20,057 bases of DNA. Source: Lachnospiraceae bacterium UBA3401. GTDB lineage: Bacteria > Bacillota > Clostridia > Lachnospirales > Lachnospiraceae. The notes below the pieces were generated by a model, which had not been told where the DNA came from, ran no database searches, and saw nothing but the letters and a program-made list of their open reading frames with translations. The DNA lies in the NCBI GenBank assembly GCA_002358575.1, contig DEPD01000063.1, positions 1 to 20,057 on the forward strand. Reading direction: 5' to 3'. Both the position numbers and the translations under genes were made by a program. Below, piece by piece: positions 1-7,470 of this stretch (position 1 is its first letter; each line of letters starts with the position of its first letter).

Positions 1-42
1 GTTCGGTTTTGAGGGAATACTCTAGTATCTTTGTAAGACATT

Positions 43-116
43 GGCCTCGTGGCTCAGTTGGTTAGAGCGCCGCCCTGTCACGGCGGAGGTCGTCGGTTCG
101 AGTCCGATCGGGGTCG
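43..116 (+). tRNA. tRNA-Asp (GTC)
   Basis: The cloverleaf is complete: acceptor GGCCTCG pairs with CGGGGTC (two G-U pairs), the anticodon stem CCGCC/GGCGG carries the loop CTGTCAC with anticodon GTC, and the T-arm has TTCGAGT. The discriminator is G116, as usual for tRNA-Asp. No CCA is encoded. It is the first of six tRNAs in a row. Confidence 0.97.
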
Positions 117-130
117 TAGATATCTAATAT

Positions 131-203
131 GGGATCTTAGCTCAGCTGGGAGAGCATCTGCCTTACAAGCAGAGGGTCATAGGTTCGAGCCCTATAGGTC
201 CCA
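131..203 (+). tRNA. tRNA-Val (TAC)
   Basis: Acceptor GGGATCT pairs with AGGTCCC, and the anticodon arm TCTGC-CTTACAA-GCAGA gives TAC. The discriminator is A203 and no CCA is encoded. It lies 14 nt after tRNA-Asp and is presumably co-transcribed. Confidence 0.97.
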
Positions 204-241
204 TTGATAAAATAGAATCATATTGCATATACTATGTATAT

Positions 242-314
242 GCCGATGTGGCTCAATTGGCAGAGCAGCTGATTTGTAATCAGCAGGTTATCGGTTCGAG
301 TCCGATCATCGGCT
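242..314 (+). tRNA. tRNA-Thr (TGT)
   Basis: Acceptor GCCGATG pairs perfectly with CATCGGC. The anticodon arm GCTGA-TTTGTAA-TCAGC gives TGT. The T-loop TTCGAGT is present and there is no encoded CCA. Only 4 nt separate it from tRNA-Tyr. Confidence 0.97.
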
Positions 315-318
315 TTAT

Positions 319-400
319 GGGTGGATTCCCGAGTGGCTAAAGGGGGCAGACTGTAAATCTGTTGGCAACGCCTTCGAAGGTTCGAATCCTTCTCCACCCA
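319..400 (+). tRNA. tRNA-Tyr (GTA), class II with long variable arm
   Basis: Acceptor GGGTGGA pairs with TCCACCC. The anticodon loop CTGTAAA gives GTA. The extra arm (roughly 361-379) makes the gene 82 nt, as expected for bacterial tRNA-Tyr. No CCA is encoded. Confidence 0.96.
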
Positions 401-444
401 TTCAGTTATACTGGTTTATAGAAATCATGTATAATATTAACTAA

Positions 445-518
445 CGCGGGGTGGAGCAGTCTGGAAGCTCGTCGGGCTCATAACCCGAAGGTCATAGGTT
501 CAAATCCTATCCCCGCTA
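445..518 (+). tRNA. Initiator tRNA-fMet (CAT)
   Basis: The loop CTCATAA carries anticodon CAT. Two initiator hallmarks are visible: the first base C445 is unpaired with its partner (C opposite T517), and the anticodon stem ends in GGG/CCC (TCGGG...CCCGA). These separate it from an elongator tRNA-Met. No CCA is encoded. Confidence 0.95.
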
Positions 519-523
519 TTTCT

Positions 524-596
<73 letters not shown>

Positions 597-627
597 TTGT
601 GATATTTTAAATGAGTAGGAATGATTG

Positions 628-652
628 AACATGCTGTTTGCATGTTTTTTTT
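628..652 (+). terminator. Intrinsic terminator of the tRNA cluster
   Basis: The stem AACATGC (628-634) pairs with GCATGTT (640-646) around a 5-nt loop, and a run of T residues extends to 652. The position 32 nt after tRNA-Phe fits the end of the tRNA transcript. Confidence 0.85.
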
Positions 653-777
653 ATACTCACTTGATTTTTAACTTTTATATAAAAATTCCTTAAGAACCTT
701 TTTTATTCTGAAAATATATGATAAAATGTAAATCGATAAATTTTTTAACGACCATAATAAAATTTAGGAGTAAAGAA

Positions 778-1287
778 ATGTATGAGTATGAATTAAGAAA
801 ATATGCAAATGATATTTTTGAATCAGAAAATTTTAAAAGTACAAAGGAATATATACAGCATGGAAACATGTCTGTACAAGAACATTCAATCAATGTTGCC
901 AAAGCAAGTCTGTTTATTCGTGACAAGTTTAAAATTCGATGTAATACAAAAGATTTGATTAGAGGAGCACTGCTTCATGATTATTTTCTGTATGACTGGC
1001 ATAAGAGTGATATTGTAAATCCTCACAGACTTCATGGATTTTTTCATCCATCAAGATCTTTGCAGAATGCTCAGAGAGAGTACTATTTAACAGCAAGACA
1101 GAGAGACATTATTATTAAGCATATGTGGCCACTCACGGTGATCCCACCAATGTGCAGGGAGGCGTGGATAGTCACATCAGCAGACAAATTTTGTTCTTTG
1201 ATGGAGACTCTTCATATTCATAAAGGTAAGATTCATAATAGAAAACTTGGCAAAAAATATGCAATGCCTAGTACAGTGCTTCACTGA
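778..1287 (+). CDS. HD-domain protein (putative metal-dependent phosphohydrolase), 169 aa
   Basis: The sequence shows an HD-superfamily pattern: QEH at residue 36, the doublet LLHD at 67-68, further histidines in HGFFHP and IKHMWP, and a late TSADK aspartate. This is the H...HD...D layout of metal-dependent phosphohydrolases acting on nucleotides or other phosphate esters. The substrate cannot be read from the sequence. I place the start at ATG 778 because AGGAG (766-770) lies 7 nt upstream; an in-frame ATG at 718 has no ribosome site. The gene stands alone between the tRNA terminator and pyk and ends in an imperfect hairpin. The family call is good, the function open. Confidence 0.8.
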   Translation: MYEYELRKYANDIFESENFKSTKEYIQHGNMSVQEHSINVAKASLFIRDKFKIRCNTKDLIRGALLHDYFLYDWHKSDIVNPHRLHGFFHPSRSLQNAQREYYLTARQRDIIIKHMWPLTVIPPMCREAWIVTSADKFCSLMETLHIHKGKIHNRKLGKKYAMPSTVLH

Positions 1288-1331
1288 GGAACGGAGTAAG
1301 ATAAGACTTTATTTTCCTACCGTTCCTAATT
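1287..1331 (+). terminator. Probable terminator after the HD-domain gene
   Basis: AGGAACGG (1287-1294) pairs with CCGTTCCT (1320-1327), with further weaker pairing inside (AAGATAA with TTATTTT). The hairpin begins in the stop codon. Only a short AATTTT follows, so termination may be weak. Confidence 0.45.
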
Positions 1332-1354
1332 TTCAAAAATTTTAATGCATTAAA

Positions 1355-1389
1355 TTCCATAAAAAATAAGCTGTTTATTTCTTATGGAA
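1355..1389 (+). promoter_or_regulatory. Inverted repeat in the pyk leader
   Basis: TTCCATAA (1355-1362) and TTATGGAA (1382-1389) form a perfect 8-bp inverted repeat, with TAA/TTA pairing continuing inside. It lies 12 nt before the pyk ribosome site and lacks a T-run, so it is more likely an operator or 5'-UTR hairpin than a terminator. No -35/-10 pair for pyk was convincing. Confidence 0.4.
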
Positions 1390-1417
1390 AATACATGTAG
1401 AAAGGAATTTAAGATCA

Positions 1418-2836
1418 ATGAGAAAAACAAAGATTATCTGTACCATTGGACCTGTATCTCAAAGCGAGGAAAAGTTAAAAAAGTTACTATTAGCGGGTAT
1501 GAATGTAGCGCGTTTTAATTTTTCACATGGGGATCATGCAGAACATGAGATGAAGATTACTCGTGCTAGAAATGCAGCTAAAGAGCTAGGACTTCCACTT
1601 GCCATGATGCAAGATACAAAGGGACCAGAAATCCGTCTTCGAGATTTTGAGGGTGGAAAGGCATTTCTTGAGGCAGGTGCAACATTTCGGCTTACAACAG
1701 ATGAGGTTATGGGAACCGCTGAGAAAGCCACAATAACATATAAGAACCTCAAAAATGATGTTGAAATTGGAAAAAGTATCTTGATTGATGATGGGTTAAT
1801 TGAACTCACAATCAAAGCGATTGAGGATAATGATATTGTCTGTGAAGTGGTAAATGGTGGTTATGTATCAAATCATAAGGGTATCAATGTGCCAGGGGCT
1901 ATACTTTCCATGCCTTATATCAGTGATGTGGATCGGGAGGATATTATTTTTGGTGTGAAGATGGGGTATGATTATATTGCTGCTTCGTTTGTAAGGTGCG
2001 CAGATGATGTTCTGGCAGTTAGAAAACTTATTGAGGAACATCACGGCAGAATGAAAGTAATTTCTAAAATTGAAAATATGCAAGGAATAGATAATCTTGA
2101 TGAGATTCTCGAAGTTTCGGATGGTATTATGGTGGCGAGAGGAGATATGGGCGTAGAAATTCCGCTTGAGGAGGTGCCGATTCTCCAAAAAAGGATGATT
2201 AACAAGGCATTACAGCAGGGTAAGATTGTAATCACAGCCACACAGATGCTGGAATCCATGATAAAGAATCCTAGACCAACAAGGGCAGAGACAACAGATG
2301 TTGCCAATGCAATTTATGATGGAACATCTGCTATTATGTTAAGCGGGGAGAGTGCTGCGGGTGCATATCCTATTGAGGCTGTAAAGACAATGAGTAGGAT
2401 TGCTGAACGCACAGAGGAGGATATTTGTTATGCCGACCAACTTCGAGAACGAAGCCATAATTGGGTGAATAACGAGGAGGTTACAACTGCGATTTGTCAT
2501 GCGTGCTGTACAACTGCAATGGACTTAAATGCCAAAGCGATTATTACAGTAACGATGTCTGGATTTACAGCAGGTATGATTTCAAAATATCAGCCAGGTT
2601 GTATGGTGATTGGTTGTGCGGTGGACGATATGGTTTATCGGCAGATGTCTTTGATGTTTGGCGTGAGTCCACTGTTGATTGAGAAAGAGGACGATACAGA
2701 GAAACTTTTCCATGCAGCGGTAAAAGCAAGTGTTGATGCTGGTTTAGTCAACTATGGGGACAAGGTGGTTATCACTGCAGGCGTACCTTTGGGAGTTGCA
2801 GGAAATACAAATATGGTCCGTGTTGTGGAAGTTTAA
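1418..2836 (+). CDS. pyk: Pyruvate kinase, 472 aa
   Basis: This enzyme transfers phosphate from phosphoenolpyruvate to ADP in the last step of glycolysis, in the cytoplasm. The N-terminus TKIICTIGP, the ARFNFSHG stretch with R32, N34 and S36, DTKGPEIR at 66-73, the KIEN signature with catalytic K217 and metal ligand E219, and GDMGVE with D243 are all present. So is the ATQMLESM...PRPTRAE block at 274-291. The length matches the short bacterial form and lacks the extra C-terminal PEP-utilising-like domain of Bacillus enzymes. AAAGGA (1401-1406) sits upstream of ATG 1418. The guanylate-kinase-like gene follows after 21 nt, so the two may be co-transcribed. Confidence 0.97.
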   Translation: MRKTKIICTIGPVSQSEEKLKKLLLAGMNVARFNFSHGDHAEHEMKITRARNAAKELGLPLAMMQDTKGPEIRLRDFEGGKAFLEAGATFRLTTDEVMGTAEKATITYKNLKNDVEIGKSILIDDGLIELTIKAIEDNDIVCEVVNGGYVSNHKGINVPGAILSMPYISDVDREDIIFGVKMGYDYIAASFVRCADDVLAVRKLIEEHHGRMKVISKIENMQGIDNLDEILEVSDGIMVARGDMGVEIPLEEVPILQKRMINKALQQGKIVITATQMLESMIKNPRPTRAETTDVANAIYDGTSAIMLSGESAAGAYPIEAVKTMSRIAERTEEDICYADQLRERSHNWVNNEEVTTAICHACCTTAMDLNAKAIITVTMSGFTAGMISKYQPGCMVIGCAVDDMVYRQMSLMFGVSPLLIEKEDDTEKLFHAAVKASVDAGLVNYGDKVVITAGVPLGVAGNTNMVRVVEV

Positions 2837-2857
2837 AGATAGCATTGGAGATTACAG

Positions 2858-3454
2858 ATGGGAAGAGTTTTTTGTATTGTTGGAAAAAGTTCATCAGGAA
2901 AAGACACAATATACAAAAAGCTTTTGATAAATCCAACACTTCAATTGAAACGAATTGTTCTGTATACAACACGCCCGATTCGTGCGGGTGAGCAAGAGGG
3001 CGTGGAGTATTATTTTATAAAAGAAGAGATAATGGAACGTCTACAAAATGACGGCAAAATTATTGAGTGCCGCTCTTACAATACTGTTTATGGCATATGG
3101 TATTATTTTATGGCGAAAGATGATCAGATTGATTTGGAGAAATTTAATTATCTGATTATAGGAACATTGGAGTCTTATGTTAAAATAAGAGATTATTTTG
3201 GGCAGGATAAAGTCGTTCCTATTTATATTGATCTGGATGATGGGGAGCGGTTAACGCGTGCATTACAGAGAGAAAAAAAGCAGTGTGAGCCCAAATATGA
3301 GGAAATGTGCAGACGTTTTCTTGCGGATGCAAAGGATTTTTCCATAGAGAATTTAGAGCGGGCAGGTATCATGAAATATTTTTATAATAACAACTTAAAT
3401 GCCTGTTTATCTGATATTACGGCGTATATACTATCTATAAATGAGCAAATTTAA
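2858..3454 (+). CDS. Guanylate-kinase-like P-loop protein, 198 aa
   Basis: A Walker A loop, GKSSSGKD, spans residues 9-16. The guanylate-kinase GMP-binding stretch follows at 37-53 as TTRPIRAGEQEGVEYYF, close to the family pattern TTRxPRxGExxGxDYxF but with E50 in place of the usual D. Overall length fits guanylate kinase (GMP to GDP). It may be a divergent paralogue rather than the housekeeping Gmk, since the C-terminal half is weakly conserved by eye. TGGAG (2846-2850) lies 7 nt before the start. It sits upstream of the yaaR-holB cluster, where B. subtilis has the nucleotide kinase gene tmk. Confidence 0.8.
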   Translation: MGRVFCIVGKSSSGKDTIYKKLLINPTLQLKRIVLYTTRPIRAGEQEGVEYYFIKEEIMERLQNDGKIIECRSYNTVYGIWYYFMAKDDQIDLEKFNYLIIGTLESYVKIRDYFGQDKVVPIYIDLDDGERLTRALQREKKQCEPKYEEMCRRFLADAKDFSIENLERAGIMKYFYNNNLNACLSDITAYILSINEQI

Positions 3455-3571
3455 AAATGTTTATTAAATTCTTTTTGCAGTATAATAAAATGTATAAATA
3501 ACGTGCATACGGATGCATAATGCGTTTAAAGATACTATTATGAAAACATAGGGCGGAAGAAGGTGGTAATG

Positions 3572-3598
3572 CATTGTCATTGTTGCCTGATGACAGTG
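3572..3598 (+). promoter_or_regulatory. Hairpin in the leader of the GNAT gene
   Basis: CATTGTCAT (3572-3580) pairs with ATGACAGTG (3590-3598) around a 9-nt loop, with one G-U pair. A smaller hairpin, TGCAT/ATGCA, lies at 3504-3517. A TATAAT at 3481-3486 could be a -10 box, but no good -35 precedes it. The 207-nt gap between genes has no other recognisable content. Confidence 0.35.
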
Positions 3599-3661
3599 TG
3601 GTACTGCAAATAGTCGATGCTGTACATATTGCGTCGGACTAGAAATGAAGGATATAATATC

Positions 3662-4102
3662 ATGTGTGAAAAAATTGAGATAAAGGAAGAACAACTAACT
3701 GCGGAGGAATATATAAATTTTTTGAAAAGAACAGATTTGGGTTCGCAGTATCCCAAAGAACGATTTACAGACAGAATATCTAAGCTTGTAAATAATGTTT
3801 CAATAAGCCTTGTTGCAAGGAATAAAAATGGCTTAATCGTTGGTGTTTTATTTGGACTAACAGATTATGCATATTGGCTTTATGTGACAGATTTGGGAGT
3901 GGACAGAGATTATGAAGGGCGCGGGATTGGAAGACAGCTTATGAAAACTGCACATGATATAGTGGGCGGCGAAAAAGATGTTGCTGTATATCTGATAGCA
4001 AATGAAAATGCCATTCCATTTTACGAGAAACTAGGTATGAAAAAAGCAAATGATGTTATGCAATATAACCATATAGAATGGACAGTGTTTTCGGTGCAAT
4101 AA
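3662..4102 (+). CDS. GNAT-family N-acetyltransferase, 146 aa
   Basis: The acetyl-CoA-binding motif A is clear: DLGVDRDYEGRGIGRQLM, containing the R/Q-x-x-G-x-G/A signature as GRGIGRQL. It is followed by a motif-B-like AVYLIANENAIPFYEKLGM, the common end of GNAT folds. It should acetylate a small molecule or protein amine, but the substrate is not predictable. I chose ATG 3662 because AAGGA (3648-3652) lies 9 nt upstream; the longer frame opening at 3617 has no ribosome site. It lies 39 nt before yaaR and may be read into that cluster. Confidence 0.88.
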   Translation: MCEKIEIKEEQLTAEEYINFLKRTDLGSQYPKERFTDRISKLVNNVSISLVARNKNGLIVGVLFGLTDYAYWLYVTDLGVDRDYEGRGIGRQLMKTAHDIVGGEKDVAVYLIANENAIPFYEKLGMKKANDVMQYNHIEWTVFSVQ

Positions 4103-4141
4103 AGGGAACAGTTTCTTATAGATCGGTTGGGGGTGATATAG

Positions 4142-4582
4142 ATGGATTTCAAGATAAATGAAGTGCAACAGACAACGCCGATACAACAAACTCAAACGAC
4201 ACAGCCGACAGATGACACGTTTAAGTTTATGTTGGCGAGCAATATTGAGGAGGCGGGACTTGCAGAGCGGTTAAATCTGATGATGGAAGAGATTGTGATG
4301 CAGGGCGATAAGATTGTTAAGCGCATGGATGTGCGTGATATGCGGCGGTATCGCACATTGATTAAGGACTTTATGAATGAGATTGTCAATCGCTCCCACA
4401 AATTTTCACGCGAGAATTTTTTGGATAGGCGCGGACGGCATCGCGTATATGGAATTATTCGGCTTGTGGATGAGAAGTTGGATGAGCTGGCGCAGGCGCT
4501 TGTAAGTGAGGAATGTGACAAGATAGCGATACTTGCAAAAGTGGATGAAATACGGGGACTTTTATTAGATATTTTAGCGTGA
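4142..4582 (+). CDS. yaaR: YaaR family protein (DUF327), 146 aa
   Basis: A polar, Gln/Thr-rich N-terminus (residues 1-26) precedes a helical, charged domain with the stretches MDVRDMRRYRTLIKDFM and SRENFLDRRGRHRVY, which I recognise as the YaaR/DUF327 pattern. Function is unknown; in B. subtilis the gene sits just upstream of holB. A strong GGGGGTGAT ribosome site (4129-4136) lies 5 nt before the ATG. It opens a same-strand cluster that runs to rsmI with gaps of 10-74 nt. Context and motif agree, so the family call is fairly secure. Confidence 0.85.
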   Translation: MDFKINEVQQTTPIQQTQTTQPTDDTFKFMLASNIEEAGLAERLNLMMEEIVMQGDKIVKRMDVRDMRRYRTLIKDFMNEIVNRSHKFSRENFLDRRGRHRVYGIIRLVDEKLDELAQALVSEECDKIAILAKVDEIRGLLLDILA

Positions 4583-4618
4583 CAGTTTCTTGCGAGTTTG
4601 TTATGGAGGAAGCATAAT

Positions 4619-5329
4619 ATGGGAATTTTTACTGGAATTGATGACCACCAATATAATTTGGATGAGGCGCAGATGCGCAAGAAACGTTCTATTGAAATTT
4701 TGAAGGCACACAATGTTCCTTACATACAACATCTTCCAGTGATTGAGACGGCGAATAATGTTAAAATAAGAACGGTGGAGGAAATTGCACAGAGAGCAGT
4801 GACTTGTCTGCTCGCGATTCAGGTAGCATGTGATGCAGCAGGAGCACCGGGAAATTTTAAAAAGAGTCGAAAATTTTTTGGTGAGAAACTTATAGAACTT
4901 GGTTTGGAAGGATTTCTCACACAGAAAGAGCAAAAGATTTTTAAGGGCAAGTGTAACAATCAGGATTTTGTCAGTATGACTTGGAAATATGAAGCATACT
5001 GGATTTTGCTGTGGGCGCTTGGCATTGTGGAACAGCTTGATTATCCTTCGGAGGCATGTGACTGTGAATTTGCGATCCATGCTGTTGCGGATTGTAACAG
5101 TATGAATGATTTTATGAAGAAGGTCAAATTGCGTGATATCTCCGAAATATTGGATGAGGCAGACCTTATTTTTCGCTATGATTGGGCGTGTGTCGATGCA
5201 CGGATTCATGAGGAAGAGGCACCTGCAGGACTTGACCCGGATGTGGTTTATGAGAGACATTGTGGTTTAAACTGGCTGATTGATGCCGATGGTGCAGATG
5301 ATTGGGATAATGTGGCCACCAATACCTGA
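4619..5329 (+). CDS. DUF4272 domain protein, 236 aa
   Basis: The N-terminal KRSIEILKAHNVPYIQHLPVIE and the core WKYEAYWILLWALGIVEQL match my memory of DUF4272 proteins, which have no assigned function. No signal peptide or membrane segment is evident, so it is probably cytoplasmic. GGAGGA (4605-4610) lies 8 nt before ATG 4619, which is preferred over an in-frame ATG at 4598 without a ribosome site. The gene sits between yaaR and holB, 36 nt after the former and 10 nt before the latter, so it is almost certainly co-transcribed with a clamp-loader subunit. It is absent from the B. subtilis version of this region. Confidence 0.78.
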   Translation: MGIFTGIDDHQYNLDEAQMRKKRSIEILKAHNVPYIQHLPVIETANNVKIRTVEEIAQRAVTCLLAIQVACDAAGAPGNFKKSRKFFGEKLIELGLEGFLTQKEQKIFKGKCNNQDFVSMTWKYEAYWILLWALGIVEQLDYPSEACDCEFAIHAVADCNSMNDFMKKVKLRDISEILDEADLIFRYDWACVDARIHEEEAPAGLDPDVVYERHCGLNWLIDADGADDWDNVATNT

Positions 5330-5339
5330 GAGGGCGGTT

Positions 5340-6428
5340 ATGGAGACAAATACAGAAATTGAATATACAACATGGAGTGATGTTATAGGTTTGACGCAGC
5401 TAACAGATAATTTACAAAATGCAATAAAGCACAATAAAATATCTCATGCGTATCTTATACAAGGGGAACGTTTATCTGGAAAGCGTATGATTGCGGATAT
5501 TTTTGCGCGGGCACTGCAATGCGAAGAAGGCGGGGCGCCGTCTGAATATCAGGCGACGCTGTTTGATTTTGGAGAAGAGAACAGTGTCGCTTCTGTTAAA
5601 ATACGTCCTTGTAATCAATGTAAATCCTGTAGGCAGGCAATCAGCGGCAATCACCCTGATATTATTTGTGTGACACACGAGAAGCCAAATGTAATTTCCG
5701 TAGATAATATTCGGCAACAAGTCAACAAGGATATCGGGATTAAGCCGTACAGAGGGGATTATAAAATATATATTATTGATGAGGCGGAGAAAATGAATGT
5801 GCAGGCACAGAATGCGCTTTTAAAAACATTGGAGGAGCCGCCGGAATACGCTGTGATATTGTTGCTTGCGACAAGAGCGGAAGCAATGCTTCCAACGATT
5901 TTAAGCAGGTGTGTAGTGTTGAATATAAAACCAGTTCCAGATGATTATATCAAGCGATATCTAATGCAGAAGGTTCAGATACCTGATTATAGGGCGGCTG
6001 TCTGCGCATCTTTTGCAAGGGGCAATGTGGGACGTGCTGTTGAGCTTGCCTCCAATGAAGTTTTTGATCATATGAAGTCTTCTGTACTTGGGTTGTTAAG
6101 GCATGTTTCAGAGATGGAAATCAATCAGATAGCCTCTGAAATCAAGAAAGTTTCAGAGGAAAAATTTGATACGAATGATTATCTGGATTTGTGTTTTATC
6201 TGGTATCGAGATGTGTTATTATATAAAGCGTGTGGGGATTCAGGCAACGTATGTCCTATTATTTTTAAAGACCAGCTTTCAGATATCGCAGATGCAGCAA
6301 AAATCTATAGCTATGAAGCGATTGAAAAGATTATTCATTCGATAGATATAGCAAGAAGTCGGATTGCTGCGAATGTAAATTTTGAACTGACAATGGAGTT
6401 GATGTTTCTTGATATGAAAGTAGGATGA
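5340..6428 (+). CDS. holB: DNA polymerase III subunit delta-prime, 362 aa
   Basis: Delta-prime is the stator of the clamp loader that places the beta sliding clamp on DNA. The AAA+ core shows ISHAYLIQGERLSGK (P-loop region 42-48), a zinc-binding set with C61 and CNQCKSC at C91, C94 and C97, Walker-B-like YIIDEAEKMN (145-153), NALLKTLEEPP (158-168) and the SRC motif at 189-191. Between C61 and C91 there is a stretch longer than usual that contains QATLF (71-75). I chose ATG 5340, which has GAGAGGGCGG just upstream; the frame stays open further back but overlaps the DUF4272 gene. It is followed by yaaT. Confidence 0.92.
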   Translation: METNTEIEYTTWSDVIGLTQLTDNLQNAIKHNKISHAYLIQGERLSGKRMIADIFARALQCEEGGAPSEYQATLFDFGEENSVASVKIRPCNQCKSCRQAISGNHPDIICVTHEKPNVISVDNIRQQVNKDIGIKPYRGDYKIYIIDEAEKMNVQAQNALLKTLEEPPEYAVILLLATRAEAMLPTILSRCVVLNIKPVPDDYIKRYLMQKVQIPDYRAAVCASFARGNVGRAVELASNEVFDHMKSSVLGLLRHVSEMEINQIASEIKKVSEEKFDTNDYLDLCFIWYRDVLLYKACGDSGNVCPIIFKDQLSDIADAAKIYSYEAIEKIIHSIDIARSRIAANVNFELTMELMFLDMKVG

Positions 6429-6502
6429 TTAAAAACGAGGGTTTGTGTTGGTTAACTTCCTGCGATTCTTAGAAACATGGTAAAAATGTGAGGTTGATAG
6501 AT

Positions 6503-7435
6503 ATGATTAAAGTGATTGGTGTGAGATTTCGGACAGCAGGTAAGATTTATTTCTTTGATCCTGTGGATTTTGATATAAAGCGCGGTGAACATGTCATTGT
6601 GGAGACAGCACGTGGTATCGAATATGGTACTGTCGTGGGTGATCCAAAAGAGATTGAGGAGGAACGAGTAGTTTCTCCTCTAAAATCGGTGCTTCGCGTC
6701 GCGACAAAGCGTGATATGGAGCAGGAGGCAGCAAACAAGCAGAAAGAGAAAGAAGCGTATAAAATTTGTCTTGAGAAAATTAAAAAGCATAATCTTGAGA
6801 TGAAATTGATTGATGCAGAATATACATTCGATAACAATAAAGTGTTATTTTATTTTACAGCAGATGGACGTATTGATTTTCGGGAATTGGTTAAGGATTT
6901 AGCATCTGTATTTAAGACAAGGATTGAGCTGCGTCAGATAGGTGTGCGAGATGAGACGAAAATACTGGGAGGAATTGGCATTTGTGGAAGGACACTTTGC
7001 TGTCATTCGCATCTGTCGGAATTTGTTCCAGTTTCTATTAAGATGGCAAAAGAGCAGAATCTTTCCCTGAATCCAACAAAGATTTCTGGTGTATGTGGTC
7101 GTTTAATGTGTTGTTTAAAGCATGAGGAGGAGACGTATGAGTATCTCAATCGCAAACTTCCCAATGTGGGTGATTTTGTGACGGCAGATGATGGGCTAAA
7201 AGGTATAGTACACAGTGTCAATGTGCTTCGGCAGCTAGTTAAGGTGATTGTGGATGTGGATGACGAAAAGGAAATCCATGAGTATAAAGTTGAGCAGCTT
7301 CGATTTAAGAGACGCCATAAAAAGGATAAAAATGATAATATGAGCGATGAGGAGCGCAAGGAATTAAAAGAGCTGGAAAAATTAGAGAAGCAGGAAAAAC
7401 AGGATACAAAGTCAAAGCTTGATGACACAGTGTAA
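6503..7435 (+). CDS. yaaT: YaaT/RicT (PSP1 C-terminal domain) protein, 310 aa
   Basis: The N-terminus MIKVIGVRFRTAGKIYFFDP and the PSP1 domain with its two cysteine clusters, GICGRTLCC (C161, C166, C167) and GVCGRLMCC (C198, C203, C204), identify YaaT. In B. subtilis the RicT protein joins RicA and RicF in a complex with [4Fe-4S] clusters that affects RNase Y activity and sporulation. The last 40 residues are a highly charged Lys/Glu tail. I prefer ATG 6503, preceded by GTGAGGT (6488-6494), over GTG 6488, since it gives the family's usual start. The gene follows holB as in B. subtilis. Confidence 0.92.
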   Translation: MIKVIGVRFRTAGKIYFFDPVDFDIKRGEHVIVETARGIEYGTVVGDPKEIEEERVVSPLKSVLRVATKRDMEQEAANKQKEKEAYKICLEKIKKHNLEMKLIDAEYTFDNNKVLFYFTADGRIDFRELVKDLASVFKTRIELRQIGVRDETKILGGIGICGRTLCCHSHLSEFVPVSIKMAKEQNLSLNPTKISGVCGRLMCCLKHEEETYEYLNRKLPNVGDFVTADDGLKGIVHSVNVLRQLVKVIVDVDDEKEIHEYKVEQLRFKRRHKKDKNDNMSDEERKELKELEKLEKQEKQDTKSKLDDTV

Positions 7436-7470
7436 TCTGTTGAATGGGAAATGCCAGAGTAGGGTTTTAT

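Noticed and set aside
1..42. Possible end of an rRNA operon before the tRNA cluster
   Set aside because: tRNA clusters often follow rRNA genes, but the 42 bases contain nothing I can assign to 5S or 23S rRNA.
4601..5260. Long antisense open frame (219 codons, - strand)
   Set aside because: It lies fully opposite the DUF4272 gene, lacks a ribosome site, and its composition is that of a reverse-frame shadow.
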